Under the pieces are notes generated by a model. That model was given only the letters and a program-made list of their open reading frames with translations, ran no database searches and had not been told where the DNA came from. A stretch of 62,497 nucleotides of DNA from an uncultured Pelagibacteraceae bacterium (GTDB lineage Bacteria > Pseudomonadota > Alphaproteobacteria > Pelagibacterales > Pelagibacteraceae), in NCBI GenBank assembly GCA_902594675.1, contig CACJNE010000009.1:1-62497 (forward strand), written 5' to 3'. Made by a program: the position numbers and the translations under genes. Below, piece by piece: positions 43,895 to 53,168 of this stretch. Within the stretch, counting starts at the first letter, position 1. The number at the start of each line of letters is the position of its first letter.

Positions 43895-44458
43895 TTATCT
43901 AATAAATTTTGTAATTGAAGGAATAATTGCAACTGCTAGTGCAATTTTAAACAATTCACTAGGTAAAAAAGGATATAAACCACCAGCAAGTGCCTTGTCA
44001 TATCCAATAACTGAGCCTAAATAGCCCACCCCAACTATAAAAATAATTGAAGTTGCAATGAGTAGTGAAATTAAACTTTTAAAGTATGAGTCGTTAAAAT
44101 TTCTTTCAGCTAAAAAACCGATAACCGCTGCTGCGATTGTCATTCCATAAAGATATCCTGCAGTAGGTCCTGTTAAATAAAGTAATCCTCCTCCTTTAGC
44201 AAAAACTGGCAGTCCAATAGCTCCCTCGAATAGGTAAAGCAAAAGTGTAAAGAAAGCTAATTTAGAACCATACGTCATTCCAATTATAAATACTGCAAAC
44301 GTTTGCATAGTCATTGGTACTGGCCAGAATGGCACTTGTACTTTTGATGAAAATGCTAAAATTAATGTACCAATCAACATTAAAGAAATATTTTGAAAAA
44401 AGGCATTTATTCTATAATCTGAAAGTAAATTTTTTATTAATGTAGAATTATTTTTCAT
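43895..44458 (-). CDS. bioY: Biotin transporter BioY
   Basis: BioY is the substrate-binding membrane subunit of energy-coupling-factor type biotin uptake. The 187-aa protein has about six helices and the family segments VQVPFWPVPMTMQTFAVFIIG and LYLFEGAIGLPVFAKGGGLLYLTGPTAGYLYG, quoted here in parts (VPFWPVPMTMQTFAVF; GAIGLPVFAKG; LTGPTAGYLYG). No EcfA or EcfT genes are next to it, so it is a solitary BioY, which can work alone or with distant partners. It is on the minus strand, flanked by the fadN-like and dppDF-like genes with no tight coupling to either. Confidence 0.92.
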   Translation of the reverse strand: MKNNSTLIKNLLSDYRINAFFQNISLMLIGTLILAFSSKVQVPFWPVPMTMQTFAVFIIGMTYGSKLAFFTLLLYLFEGAIGLPVFAKGGGLLYLTGPTAGYLYGMTIAAAVIGFLAERNFNDSYFKSLISLLIATSIIFIVGVGYLGSVIGYDKALAGGLYPFLPSELFKIALAVAIIPSITKFIR

Positions 44459-44511
44459 ACATTATTATTTAAGCACAAATAAATAAATTTTAAAATAATA
44501 AATTTAATCTT

Positions 44512-46536
44512 TTAAAATTGTTCTTTTTGTAATTCTTTAATAGGTATATGACATCTGATAGCGTTACCACTATCTGTTAATTGCCATGGTGGTATTTCTT
44601 TCTTACAAATATCTCCAACAATTCTGGAGCATCTGCCTTGAAAACTGCATCCTTTTTCAGGAGGTCTTTCTTCAACAATATCCTCAGCAACTAATTTAGG
44701 TTTTATATCTGGATCTGGTTCTAAGACGGCACCCAACAAAACTTCTGTATAAGGGTGAGATGGAAACTTATAAACATCATTTGAGGGTCCAACTTCACAA
44801 AGCCTTCCTTGATAAAGAACTGCTACTCTATCACTAATTGCTCTTACAACTGCTAAATCGTGTGACACAAATATGTACGTAGTTCCAAAGTCTTCTTTCA
44901 GTTGTTGTAATAAGTTTAATACAGCAGCTTGCACAGAAACATCTAAAGCAGATGTAACCTCATCACATAAAATAATATCTGGTTTTGCAGCAAAAGCTCT
45001 TGCAACAGCTACTCTCTGTTTTTCACCACCAGATAATTGTCTTGGGTATCTAGATGTATAAAATTCTCCAAGTCTTACTTTTTGAAGTAAATCTATAATA
45101 TTTTTTTTTAATTCTTCACCTTTTAATCCAAAATATAATTTTAATGGTTGTGCAATTATTTCTTCTACCGTGTGGTTTGGATTCAAAGACTCATCTGGAT
45201 TTTGAAATATTAATTGAATAATTCTTAAATCATTGGGATCTCTTTCTTTCAAATCAGACGATAAATTTCTATTTTCATCAAACCTTATCAAACCATCTTT
45301 GGTTCTAAGTAGTCCAGCAATAGATTTCAGGATTGTTGATTTTCCACTTCCAGACTCTCCTACTAAAGCTATTGTCTCTCCCTTTTTAATATTAATATTA
45401 ATATCTTTAACTGTAGGGTTATCATCAGAAATTCTATTGAAAATTTGATCTAAAAGTTTTTGTTTAGCGTAACTTATAGATACTTCTGATAAATTTAATA
45501 TTTCTTTATCTTGTGATTTATTCTTAATTTTATTAATAGTTTGACTAGCTTGACTCTCATTCACAAGTTTTTCATAATTAAAACATCTAACACTAGTATT
45601 TAAGTCTTTTAAAAATTCTAATTGAGGAGAATTATTTTTGCAATTCTCATCTGAAAAATTACATCTATCAAAAAAACTACAACCACTTTGAATCGTACCT
45701 GGCTGAGGTTGACTACCAGGCATTGACTCAGGAAGGCCAGCTAAAGATAATTTTGGTATAGATTTAAGCAATCCGTGGGTATAAGGATGAATTGGTCTTT
45801 TAAGGATATCTCTTGATGGACCTTCTAAAACGATTTCTCCTGAATACATAACAATAATTCTGTCACTCACTTGAGCAATGGCTCCTAAGTCATGACTTAC
45901 ATAAACCATCGATGTTCCAGTATCTTTTGCAATAAAATTTAGAAGTTCCAAAACATGAGCTTGTGTTGTTACATCCAATCCTGTTGTAGGTTCGTCTAAA
46001 AGAAGTAAATCTGGTGTTCCAGCTAATGCCATGGCAACAGCAACTCTCTGTTGTTGACCTCCTGAAAGTTCATGTGGATATCTTAAAGCAATCGTCTCTG
46101 GTGAAGGAAGTCTAACTTTATTTAACAACTCAGAAATTTTTTTTTCTCTTTCTTTTTCATCAAAATCTGAGTGCAATTGTAAAGCTTCATCAATTTGATA
46201 ACCTATCTTTAAGTTTGGTGTCAATGCTTGGCCTGCATTTTGTGGAATCATTGCTATCTTTCTACCTCTGATTTTTTCTAAATCTTTACTTTTCATTTTT
46301 AATAGATTTGACGAGTTAAACTGACATTCTCCTCCAATAGTATAAAGTCCATGCTTAACATATCCCATCATTGCTAATGCTAATGTACTTTTTCCCGAAC
46401 CAGATTCCCCTACTATTCCAACTGTTTCACCCTTTTTGATATTTGTGCTTATATTTTTTAAAATTAAGATTTCATCGCCTTTTTTACTTCTAAATCCAAT
46501 AGATAAGTTTTTTACTTTTTGAATTATATCGGTCAT
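44512..46536 (-). CDS. Oligopeptide-type ABC transporter, fused double ATPase (DppD-DppF-like)
   Basis: It supplies both ATPase halves of a peptide/opine/nickel-type importer in one chain of 674 aa. The first half has Walker A GESGSGKSTLALAMMG near residue 40, signature LSGGQQQRVAVAMALA and Walker B LLLLDEPTTGLD. The second half starts near residue 345 with GESGSGKSTILKSIAG, LSGGEKQRVAVARAFA and IILCDEVTSALDVS. Each half ends with a cysteine-rich C-terminal motif of oligopeptide ATPases (GCSFFDRCNFSDENC and GCSFQGRCSRIVGDIC). It is 2 bases after the dppC-like gene. Confidence 0.9.
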   Translation of the reverse strand: MTDIIQKVKNLSIGFRSKKGDEILILKNISTNIKKGETVGIVGESGSGKSTLALAMMGYVKHGLYTIGGECQFNSSNLLKMKSKDLEKIRGRKIAMIPQNAGQALTPNLKIGYQIDEALQLHSDFDEKEREKKISELLNKVRLPSPETIALRYPHELSGGQQQRVAVAMALAGTPDLLLLDEPTTGLDVTTQAHVLELLNFIAKDTGTSMVYVSHDLGAIAQVSDRIIVMYSGEIVLEGPSRDILKRPIHPYTHGLLKSIPKLSLAGLPESMPGSQPQPGTIQSGCSFFDRCNFSDENCKNNSPQLEFLKDLNTSVRCFNYEKLVNESQASQTINKIKNKSQDKEILNLSEVSISYAKQKLLDQIFNRISDDNPTVKDININIKKGETIALVGESGSGKSTILKSIAGLLRTKDGLIRFDENRNLSSDLKERDPNDLRIIQLIFQNPDESLNPNHTVEEIIAQPLKLYFGLKGEELKKNIIDLLQKVRLGEFYTSRYPRQLSGGEKQRVAVARAFAAKPDIILCDEVTSALDVSVQAAVLNLLQQLKEDFGTTYIFVSHDLAVVRAISDRVAVLYQGRLCEVGPSNDVYKFPSHPYTEVLLGAVLEPDPDIKPKLVAEDIVEERPPEKGCSFQGRCSRIVGDICKKEIPPWQLTDSGNAIRCHIPIKELQKEQF

Positions 46537-46538
46537 TA

Positions 46539-47432
46539 TTAAACAGGAGCTTTAGTTGATCTATCTATACCTAACGCTTTAGCAAAAGCGTCTGCTGTTA
46601 AATTAATACCTATAATTAAACTACTTAATCCAACAATTGGTGCTATTACTGCCCAATAAGCAAAAGACATCAGCCCTCTTGCATTTGATATCATTAACCC
46701 CCAGTCTGGAGTTGGTGGGCTAACCCCAAAACCTAAAAAAGATAAAGAACTAAAACCAAGCAACATCCATGACCATCGCATTGCACCTTCAACTAATATT
46801 GCATCTCTTACATTAGGAATTATTTCATTCCAAATAATTGAAAAATTACTATGTCCCCTCGCTCTTGCAGAGACAATAAAATCTTTTGCGATAACATCAT
46901 GTGTTGCAGCTCTTGCAACTCTCACAATTCCTTTGCCATAAAAAAAACCTAAAGCAGGTATCAATACTTCAGTAGATGTACCTAATAAAGATACAATCAA
47001 CAACATTGCTAATATCCATGGAATAGATAAGAACGCATCTACAATTCTCATAACTACATCGTCAATTTTTCCTCCAACCAATCCACAAAATATTCCTAGA
47101 AGACCACCCCACAGTAATGCTATTAAAGATCCAAAGAAAGTTATTGTAAGAGCCGTTCTTCCTCCCAAAATTGTTCTAGTAAAAACATCTCTTCCAAGAT
47201 CGTCTGTTCCAAACCAATACTCGGCAGAGGGAGCCTGGAGCATTAATGTTGGATCTATAGCTTTAAAATCATGAGGAGCAATATATGGGCTTATAAATGC
47301 AAGAATTATATGAAAAACTAAAATACTAAGTCCGATAAGTCCAGATGGTCTAGAAGCCATTGTAATAATAATTTCTGATAATTTTGCAAAAGCGCTTTTT
47401 TTCTCTTCTTTATATATATTATCTAATTTCAT
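46539..47432 (-). CDS. Oligopeptide-type ABC permease (DppC-like)
   Basis: This second inner-membrane permease of the dpp-type importer has 297 aa and six predicted helices. After an N-terminal helix come HDFKAIDPTLMLQAPSAEYWFGTDDLGRDVFTR, a hallmark of DppC/OppC (AEYWFGTDDLGRD), and an EAA loop (SARARGHSNFSIIWNEIIPN). The C-terminus has SFLGFGVSPPTPDWGLMISNA, also diagnostic. Its start lies 1 base after the dppB-like stop, so the two are coupled. Confidence 0.9.
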   Translation of the reverse strand: MKLDNIYKEEKKSAFAKLSEIIITMASRPSGLIGLSILVFHIILAFISPYIAPHDFKAIDPTLMLQAPSAEYWFGTDDLGRDVFTRTILGGRTALTITFFGSLIALLWGGLLGIFCGLVGGKIDDVVMRIVDAFLSIPWILAMLLIVSLLGTSTEVLIPALGFFYGKGIVRVARAATHDVIAKDFIVSARARGHSNFSIIWNEIIPNVRDAILVEGAMRWSWMLLGFSSLSFLGFGVSPPTPDWGLMISNARGLMSFAYWAVIAPIVGLSSLIIGINLTADAFAKALGIDRSTKAPV

Positions 47433-47433
47433 A

Positions 47434-48390
47434 TTATTTTCTTATCTGTAATGTTTTTAATCTAGGATTAAGCATTAGTGTCAATAGATCTGCTAATAAA
47501 TTTATACTTACATATATAGATGCAAGAATTATAGCTAGTGCTTGAACTGTAGGTAGGTCTCTATTTGAAATAGATTCAATAACTAATCTCCCAAGGCCAG
47601 GATAATTAAACACAACTTCAGTTACTACAACTCCACCCAAAAGCCATGCAATAGTCAATGCCACCACATTAATAGCAGGTAATAAAGCGTTTGGTAAAAC
47701 ATGTTTGAAAACCATTTTCCAATAAGGAACTCCTTTAAGAATTGCCATTTGAACATATTCACTTGCCATTACTTGGATTACACTTGACCTTACCATCCGA
47801 GCCATGTGAGCTGTCATGATCATCGCTATAGCAACAACTGGTAAAATTATATTGGGCAGCAACTCAAGGAAAGATACATCAGTTGGAACTATAACAATAC
47901 CAGGTAACCACTCTAACCATATGGCAATTATCAAAATTAATAAAGTAGCACTAATAAATTCTGGAATAGTCATAGCAAATATTGTTACTGTTGATATTGC
48001 AACATCCGGCAACTTATCTCTCCAAAGAGCAGTAATAATTCCTAAAATTAAAGCTATCGGAATTCCTATAAAAATTGCAGCTGATGCTAGTACTAGTGAA
48101 TTTTTAATTCTAGGTCCTAAAACATCTTTGATTGGCATCTCTCCACTTAAAGAATAACCAAAGTCTCCTTGAATAGCATTTAATGCCCACGATACATATC
48201 TCTCATATGCTGGAACATTTAAACCAAGTCTTCTATAGCAAGCTTCTAATTGCTCCCCAAAAGCCTGTCTTTCTAAATAGGTTGTACAAGCATCCCCTGG
48301 TAAAACTTCTGTGCCAACAAATGTAATTATAGATACAATAAACAAGGTAATAAAACCTAATAAAATTCTTTTTATAATTAAAAAAAGCAT
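47434..48390 (-). CDS. Oligopeptide-type ABC permease (DppB-like)
   Basis: This first permease of the importer has 318 aa and six helices. Family segments visible are LGLNVPAYERYVSW, GDFGYSLSGEMPIKDVL and the EAA loop MAILKGVPYWKMVFKHVLPNALLP, quoted in parts (AILKGVPYWKMVFKHVLPNA). The C-terminus has VVVTEVVFNYPGLGRLVIESI, typical of DppB. It follows the binding-protein gene after an 82-base gap that contains a perfect hairpin. Substrate class (dipeptide, opine or other) is open. Confidence 0.9.
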   Translation of the reverse strand: MLFLIIKRILLGFITLFIVSIITFVGTEVLPGDACTTYLERQAFGEQLEACYRRLGLNVPAYERYVSWALNAIQGDFGYSLSGEMPIKDVLGPRIKNSLVLASAAIFIGIPIALILGIITALWRDKLPDVAISTVTIFAMTIPEFISATLLILIIAIWLEWLPGIVIVPTDVSFLELLPNIILPVVAIAMIMTAHMARMVRSSVIQVMASEYVQMAILKGVPYWKMVFKHVLPNALLPAINVVALTIAWLLGGVVVTEVVFNYPGLGRLVIESISNRDLPTVQALAIILASIYVSINLLADLLTLMLNPRLKTLQIRK

Positions 48391-48432
48391 AAGAATTTTA
48401 AATTTTAAATTATTTATTTAGAAATGAAAGAG

Positions 48433-48464
48433 GTTTTACAGGCCTAATTAAAGGCCTGTAAAAC
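48433..48464 (-). promoter_or_regulatory. Perfect hairpin between the dppA-like and dppB-like genes
   Basis: A 13-bp perfect stem with an AGGCCT core (48433-48445 with 48452-48464) closes a 6-nt loop. It lies 8 bases after the binding-protein stop and 42 bases before the dppB-like ATG. No T-run follows on the minus strand, so message protection or partial termination is more likely than complete termination. Confidence 0.7.
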
Positions 48465-48472
48465 AAAAATTA

Positions 48473-49960
48473 TTACTGAACACTTACTGTGTGCCATCTA
48501 ATAGAAAAATACTCAACTTCGTCAAGATTTTTAACTCTAGAAGATGTAACAACAAGTCGAGACACATGGTAAGGTATCATTGTGCCAGACTCTTCCCATA
48601 ATGTTTTCTGAGCATTGATGTATGCTGCTTTTCTTTTGCTAAAATTTAACTCACCTCTAGCTTCAGCTAAGTTCTTATCAAAAGAAGCACTTTTATAGAA
48701 TGACTCGTTCCATTTTGCTTCGCTGTGATAAGCCTCATGCAAAATACTATCTGCTGGTCTCTCATTCCAACGTGTCATTGCTACAGCCTTTTTCATCCAA
48801 GTTTCATTCCAATAACTTTTTGAAGGTGTCATTTGAATATCTGCTCTGATATTAGCTTTAGCAAATTGTTGTTGTAAAACTTCAGCTATAGTTGGCCAAG
48901 TTGGTTCTTTTGTAGATACATGAATTGTGAAATCAATACCATCTGGGTAACCTGCCTCTGCAAGCAATTTTTTTGCTGTAGCTGGTTGTGGTGGACAATT
49001 CTTTTTCATTCTATATTGATCTGATGGTGCAACAGGAGTATCGCAAGATACAGTTGCTGCTCCAGCCATAACAAGATCAACAAGTTCTTGTCTATCCACA
49101 GCTATTCTGACAGCTTTTCTTACTCTAGGGTCATCAAATGGAGCTACGTCAGTTCTCATTACCATACCTCTCCAGTTTCCTGTGGGTATAACTGAAACGT
49201 CAAATTTTGAATTACCATCAAATATTTTTTTCTGATTAAATGGAACATATCTATTCATATCTATTTGACCTGTCAGTAAGGCTTGAATTCTAGCTTGACC
49301 ATCTGGGATAGCTATTACATGTACCTCAGCGAGTTTCGGTGCTCCTTCCCAATAATCTGGGTTAGCTTTAAGAATTGTAGTTCCTTCAGCATCAAACTTA
49401 TCAACCATAAATGGTCCAGTTCCAATACCTGTTTTCCCAATAGTATCGCCTGATCCATTTGGTATCATTCTTAATCTATAATCAGTTAATAAAAGTGGAA
49501 AATCTGCGAATGATGTGTTCAACTTTATTTTTACTGTATGTGAGTCAACAACTTCAATATCTGTTACTGCACTCATACTCTTCTTAGCAGGCGAACCAAT
49601 TTCAGGATCTTTAACTCTCATCAAAGAGTATTTTACATCCTCTGCATCAAAATCAGATCCATCATGGAATTTAACACCTTTTCTTAAGTTAAAAGTCCAT
49701 TCTGTTGCATCTGCGTTACCTGACCAGTCAGTAGCTAACTCAGGAGAAGTAACTCCTTTAAGATCTTTTCTAACAAGACGGTTTTGAGTCATTATTACTA
49801 CTTGAAATAGTCTTCCTTTAGTAATCGCATCTAAATTTGTATCTTTTCCAAAACCAAGATCATGAGATAACTTAAAAACCCCACTTGATGCGTTGGCAAA
49901 TGAAAATGTTACAAATAGTGATACCAATGAAATTGATATCAATTTTAAAATGTTTTTCAT
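48473..49960 (-). CDS. Family-5 solute-binding protein (DppA/OppA-like)
   Basis: This periplasmic binding protein serves the dpp-type importer downstream. The 495-aa protein has a 24-residue signal peptide (ends SFANA). The family signature is in the first third (LATDWSGNADATEWTFNLRKGVKFHDGSDFDAEDVKYS, here only as TEWTFNLRKGVKFHDG and DAEDVKYSLMRV). FDDPRVRKAVRIAVDRQELVD is the usual central motif. Ligands of the family include peptides, opines, nickel-chelates and glutathione; which one cannot be read from the sequence. A TTGACT promoter and an AAGAGAGGAAA ribosome-binding site precede it. It is divergent from the 50077 gene. Confidence 0.88.
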   Translation of the reverse strand: MKNILKLISISLVSLFVTFSFANASSGVFKLSHDLGFGKDTNLDAITKGRLFQVVIMTQNRLVRKDLKGVTSPELATDWSGNADATEWTFNLRKGVKFHDGSDFDAEDVKYSLMRVKDPEIGSPAKKSMSAVTDIEVVDSHTVKIKLNTSFADFPLLLTDYRLRMIPNGSGDTIGKTGIGTGPFMVDKFDAEGTTILKANPDYWEGAPKLAEVHVIAIPDGQARIQALLTGQIDMNRYVPFNQKKIFDGNSKFDVSVIPTGNWRGMVMRTDVAPFDDPRVRKAVRIAVDRQELVDLVMAGAATVSCDTPVAPSDQYRMKKNCPPQPATAKKLLAEAGYPDGIDFTIHVSTKEPTWPTIAEVLQQQFAKANIRADIQMTPSKSYWNETWMKKAVAMTRWNERPADSILHEAYHSEAKWNESFYKSASFDKNLAEARGELNFSKRKAAYINAQKTLWEESGTMIPYHVSRLVVTSSRVKNLDEVEYFSIRWHTVSVQ

Positions 49961-49993
49961 AATTTCCTCTCTTTAAAAAAACAAAAGGTAACA

Positions 49994-50020
49994 ATTAGAT
50001 ACTTATATAGCAACAGTCAA
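49994..50020 (-). promoter_or_regulatory. Predicted dppA-like promoter
   Basis: On the minus strand, TTGACT (50015-50020) is followed after 15 bases by TCTAAT (49994-49999). Spacing 15 is short; TAATTG at spacing 17 is an alternative -10. The -35 hexamer is the one also seen before the other three complete binding-protein genes. Confidence 0.4.
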
Positions 50021-50076
50021 AATGGACATTTTTTATTTATTTTATTGGTGTATTCTGATTATCTACAAAAAAAATA

Positions 50077-51294
50077 ATGAATGATTTAATCAATAAATAT
50101 AGGTTTACTGTAAAGCCTGTTTGCCTTGAAAATTCTAATTCATTAGAGCTTGCAAGATCAATTCAAGTTCATCCCTTAACTTATCAAGAATTACCATATG
50201 ATCCAGAGTATTCAAATTATGCAGGAAGATTAACTCTTGAAAAATTATCTAATGTCAGTCCTGAAGAAATGTATTGGAAAGCAAGGAGAGAAATTATTTT
50301 TAGGCATACTGGAGAGCATCCATTTGAAATATCAGGACCAGATGCCCTTAAATTTTTACAAAAAATATTTCCAAGAGATATTTCAAAAATCGCTGTTGGA
50401 AGATGTTCATATCAATTTGCTTGTTATCATGATGGTGGGATGATTACTGATGGTATACTTTTAAGAATTGATAAAGATAAATATTGGTTTGCACAAGCGG
50501 ATGGTGACCTATTTTCTTGGTATAAAGCACATTCTAAAAATTTAAATGTAGAGATAAATGATCCAAATGTTTGGGTAAGCCAGGTTCAAGGTCCATTGTC
50601 CATGAAACTACTTGAAAATTTAAGTAATGGTTTTTCAGAGAATGATTGGAGATATTTTGATTGGAAAGAGTTACAAATTTTAGATCAAAGAGTAATAGTA
50701 AGTAGAAGTGGTTTTACTAATGAACTTGGTTGGGAAATTTATTTTAGGCCTGAAAATGAAACAGAGAAAATTGGAGATTACATTCTTGAGCAAGGAAAAA
50801 AATTAGGTATGATATTGGTAGCTACACCAGGATTTAGATGTCGAAGAATTGAAGCTGGACTTTTATCTGCTGGACAAGATTTTTCAAAAAATACCAATCC
50901 TTTTTCAGTTGGACTTGGAAGATTTATAAATTTTGATAAAGAGAATTTTATTGGAAAAGAGGCACTTATGTCATCAGATAAAAAATGTAAGACTTGGGGA
51001 ATTCGGATTGTTTCTGGAACAGCAATTAAAGGAGAGAGTATTAGATTAAATGAAAAAGAAATCGGTAAAATAACTTCTAGCACATGGTCTCCTTATCAAG
51101 TTTGTGGTGTAGGTATAGTGCACCTTAACAATAATGAAAATGGACCAGGTGATATAGTTGATGTCAAATGTACAGATGGGAAATTACATAAAGGTCAAAT
51201 CTGCAAATTGCCAATGTATGATGAACAGGGAGAAATAGTTAGAGGTATAAACAGAAATATCCCAAATGAGCCTAAACCTTGGGTTGGTGTTTAA
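50077..51294 (+). CDS. GcvT/DmdA-family aminomethyltransferase-like protein
   Basis: This tetrahydrofolate-dependent methyl- or aminomethyl-transferase-like protein has 405 aa. The GcvT fold is clear: RHTGEHPFEISGPDALKFLQ, FACYHDGGMITDGILLRI, SRSGFTNELGWEIYF and CRRIEAGLLSAGQDF, in the usual order. It is not the glycine-cleavage GcvT itself: the N-terminal 50 residues are different and no gcvH or gcvP gene is near. It probably moves a methyl or C1 group from a methylated compound to tetrahydrofolate. It heads a seven-gene operon containing another GcvT-family gene at 55250, and is divergent from the dppA-like gene. Confidence 0.78.
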   Translation: MNDLINKYRFTVKPVCLENSNSLELARSIQVHPLTYQELPYDPEYSNYAGRLTLEKLSNVSPEEMYWKARREIIFRHTGEHPFEISGPDALKFLQKIFPRDISKIAVGRCSYQFACYHDGGMITDGILLRIDKDKYWFAQADGDLFSWYKAHSKNLNVEINDPNVWVSQVQGPLSMKLLENLSNGFSENDWRYFDWKELQILDQRVIVSRSGFTNELGWEIYFRPENETEKIGDYILEQGKKLGMILVATPGFRCRRIEAGLLSAGQDFSKNTNPFSVGLGRFINFDKENFIGKEALMSSDKKCKTWGIRIVSGTAIKGESIRLNEKEIGKITSSTWSPYQVCGVGIVHLNNNENGPGDIVDVKCTDGKLHKGQICKLPMYDEQGEIVRGINRNIPNEPKPWVGV

Positions 51295-51319
51295 GCTTAA
51301 ATTGTTAAAAATATAATTA

Positions 51320-52012
51320 GTGAATATAAAAAAAAAAATAATTACTATTGGGGGTGGAGGGTTTACTCATAACCAAGATGATGATCAGGAACAATTCATT
51401 TTAGAATGTATTAACAAAGAAAATTGCTCATTAGGATTTTTGCCAACAGCTAGTAACGATGACTCAAGCAAAACTAAGCTCTTTTATAAAAGATTTAGAG
51501 TTTCAGGTTTAAATGTGTCTCACTTTAATCTTATCTCTAGCGTAAAAGGTTTTGAAAATTGGCTTTCAAATCTTGATGTAGTTTATGTTGGTGGTGGAAA
51601 TACAAAATTCATGCTCAAATATTGGAAAGAAAATAATTTAATTGGGCTTTTTAAAGAAGTCTACAATTCAGGTACAATTCTATCAGGTATAAGTGCTGGT
51701 GCCGCGTGTTGGTTCGATTGCTTTCTAACTGACTCAGATGGACCTGGATTTAAATCTATGAATGGCATTGGATTATTATCTGGAAGTTTTACACCACATT
51801 ATTCGGACTCAAAAAGAGCGGAAAAATATAGAGAAAATATTAAAAACAAAACTTTGCCTAATGGTATTGCTGTTGATGATGGTGTTGCAGTACTTTTTAT
51901 TGACGGAAAACCAACAGAGGTTTATTCTTCTAGAAAAGGTCATAATGCTTATTTTGTTAATCAAAATAAACAATTTAACTTAAAAGAATACATTAAAATG
52001 AATAATGAGTGA
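51320..52012 (+). CDS. Peptidase S51 family protein (peptidase E / cyanophycinase-like)
   Basis: The 230-aa protein has the S51 fold: ITIGGGGFTHNQDDDQ at the N-terminus, LDVVYVGGGNTKFMLKYWK in the middle, and the nucleophile elbow LSGISAGAACWF with the catalytic serine. TPHYSDSKRAEKYRENI carries the partner histidine. Family members cleave Asp-X dipeptides or beta-aspartyl bonds. It starts with GTG, the only good initiator, and overlaps the next gene by 8 bases. In this operon it could hydrolyse a conjugated or peptide-like form of the substrate, but that is a guess. Confidence 0.82.
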   Translation: MNIKKKIITIGGGGFTHNQDDDQEQFILECINKENCSLGFLPTASNDDSSKTKLFYKRFRVSGLNVSHFNLISSVKGFENWLSNLDVVYVGGGNTKFMLKYWKENNLIGLFKEVYNSGTILSGISAGAACWFDCFLTDSDGPGFKSMNGIGLLSGSFTPHYSDSKRAEKYRENIKNKTLPNGIAVDDGVAVLFIDGKPTEVYSSRKGHNAYFVNQNKQFNLKEYIKMNNE

Positions 52013-53168
52013 TAGTATTTTACCAAGTCAAAAAATCTTTAGCATAAAAGATGCGAGAGAACTATCACGTAAACGTCTTCCTAAACTAGTTTTTGATTTT
52101 ATTGATGGTGCATCTGGAGATGAGAAACTTGCCGAAATCAACAGTATAGCTCTAGACCAAATTAGATTAGAGCCCAAAGTTTTAAGAAATGTTGAAAAAA
52201 GATCTCTTAAAAAAAAGTTATTAGGATACGAATTTAATTTTCCATTTGGTTTTGCTCCAATGGGAATGACTAATTTGTCTTGGCCAGGAGCAGACTCTAT
52301 GTTAGCCGCTGAAAGTGCAAGAAATAATATTCCAACCTGTGTTTCTATGGCTTCTACTACAACATTAGAAAAGATGTATGAACTCTCAGAAGGTCATTCT
52401 TGGATGCAGTTATATATTTTCCAAGATGAAAATTTTGTGATGGAGCTTTTGGAAAGAGCAAAAAATACTGGTTACGAGGTAGCAATTTTAACTGTCGATG
52501 TACCAGTTTTATCTAGAAGAACTAGAGATGATAAAAATGGTTTCTCTTATCCTTTTAAGATAGGTCCAAAACAATTTTTTGATTTTGCGACTCATCCGAC
52601 TTGGTCTCTATCAACTTTGATGAGTGGAATTCCAAAGCCAATGAATTATGTAACATCAAAAAGTGGAGATGGAATTTTTAAAAGAAAAGAAAGTAGAGGA
52701 TCTACTGATTGGAATACACTTAAAAGAGTAAGGGATAAATGGAAAGGCAAACTTATTGTTAAAGGAGTAATGTCTCCAGATGATGCAATAAAAATAAAGG
52801 AAGCTGGAGCGGATGCTATTCAAGTTTCAAATCATGGAGGTAGGCAATTAGACAGTGCCACAGCAGCAATAAATATGCTTCCATTGATTAGAAAATCAGT
52901 CGGAAATAATTTTCCTTTAATCTTTGATAGTGGAATAAGAAGTGGAAGCGATGTAGTAAGAGCGCTAGCATTTGGTGCAGATTATGCAATGATTGGAAGA
53001 CCCGTTATGTATGCAATGGGAGCTGATGGAAAAAAAGGATTAAGAAGAATAGTTGAGATTATAAAAGAGGAAGTTAGCACAACACTAGGGTTAGTTGGAT
53101 TAAATGATATTAATGAAGTAACATCTGAGATAGTAATAGAGAATACTATTAATAAGGTAAAATACTAA
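52005..53168 (+). CDS. FMN-dependent alpha-hydroxy-acid dehydrogenase/oxidase
   Basis: It oxidises an (S)-2-hydroxy acid to the 2-oxo acid. The 387-aa protein is a full-length member of the lactate dehydrogenase/glycolate oxidase/mandelate dehydrogenase family. KLVFDFIDGASGDE lies near the N-terminus, FPFGFAPMGMTNLSWPG binds the FMN, and WMQLYIFQDENFV and ILTVDVPVLSRRTRDDKNGF are conserved. The catalytic His/Arg segment is QVSNHGGRQLDSA, followed by FDSGIRSGSDVVRALAFGAD. The product could feed the ThDP enzyme encoded immediately downstream, where the stop and start codons touch. Confidence 0.9.
   Translation: MSDSILPSQKIFSIKDARELSRKRLPKLVFDFIDGASGDEKLAEINSIALDQIRLEPKVLRNVEKRSLKKKLLGYEFNFPFGFAPMGMTNLSWPGADSMLAAESARNNIPTCVSMASTTTLEKMYELSEGHSWMQLYIFQDENFVMELLERAKNTGYEVAILTVDVPVLSRRTRDDKNGFSYPFKIGPKQFFDFATHPTWSLSTLMSGIPKPMNYVTSKSGDGIFKRKESRGSTDWNTLKRVRDKWKGKLIVKGVMSPDDAIKIKEAGADAIQVSNHGGRQLDSATAAINMLPLIRKSVGNNFPLIFDSGIRSGSDVVRALAFGADYAMIGRPVMYAMGADGKKGLRRIVEIIKEEVSTTLGLVGLNDINEVTSEIVIENTINKVKY

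Noticed and set aside
49961..50076. Glycine-riboswitch-like leader before the GcvT-family gene at 50077
   Set aside because: The gap is 116 bases, very AT-rich and mostly used by the dppA-like promoter; the paired G-rich aptamer cores of a glycine riboswitch are absent.
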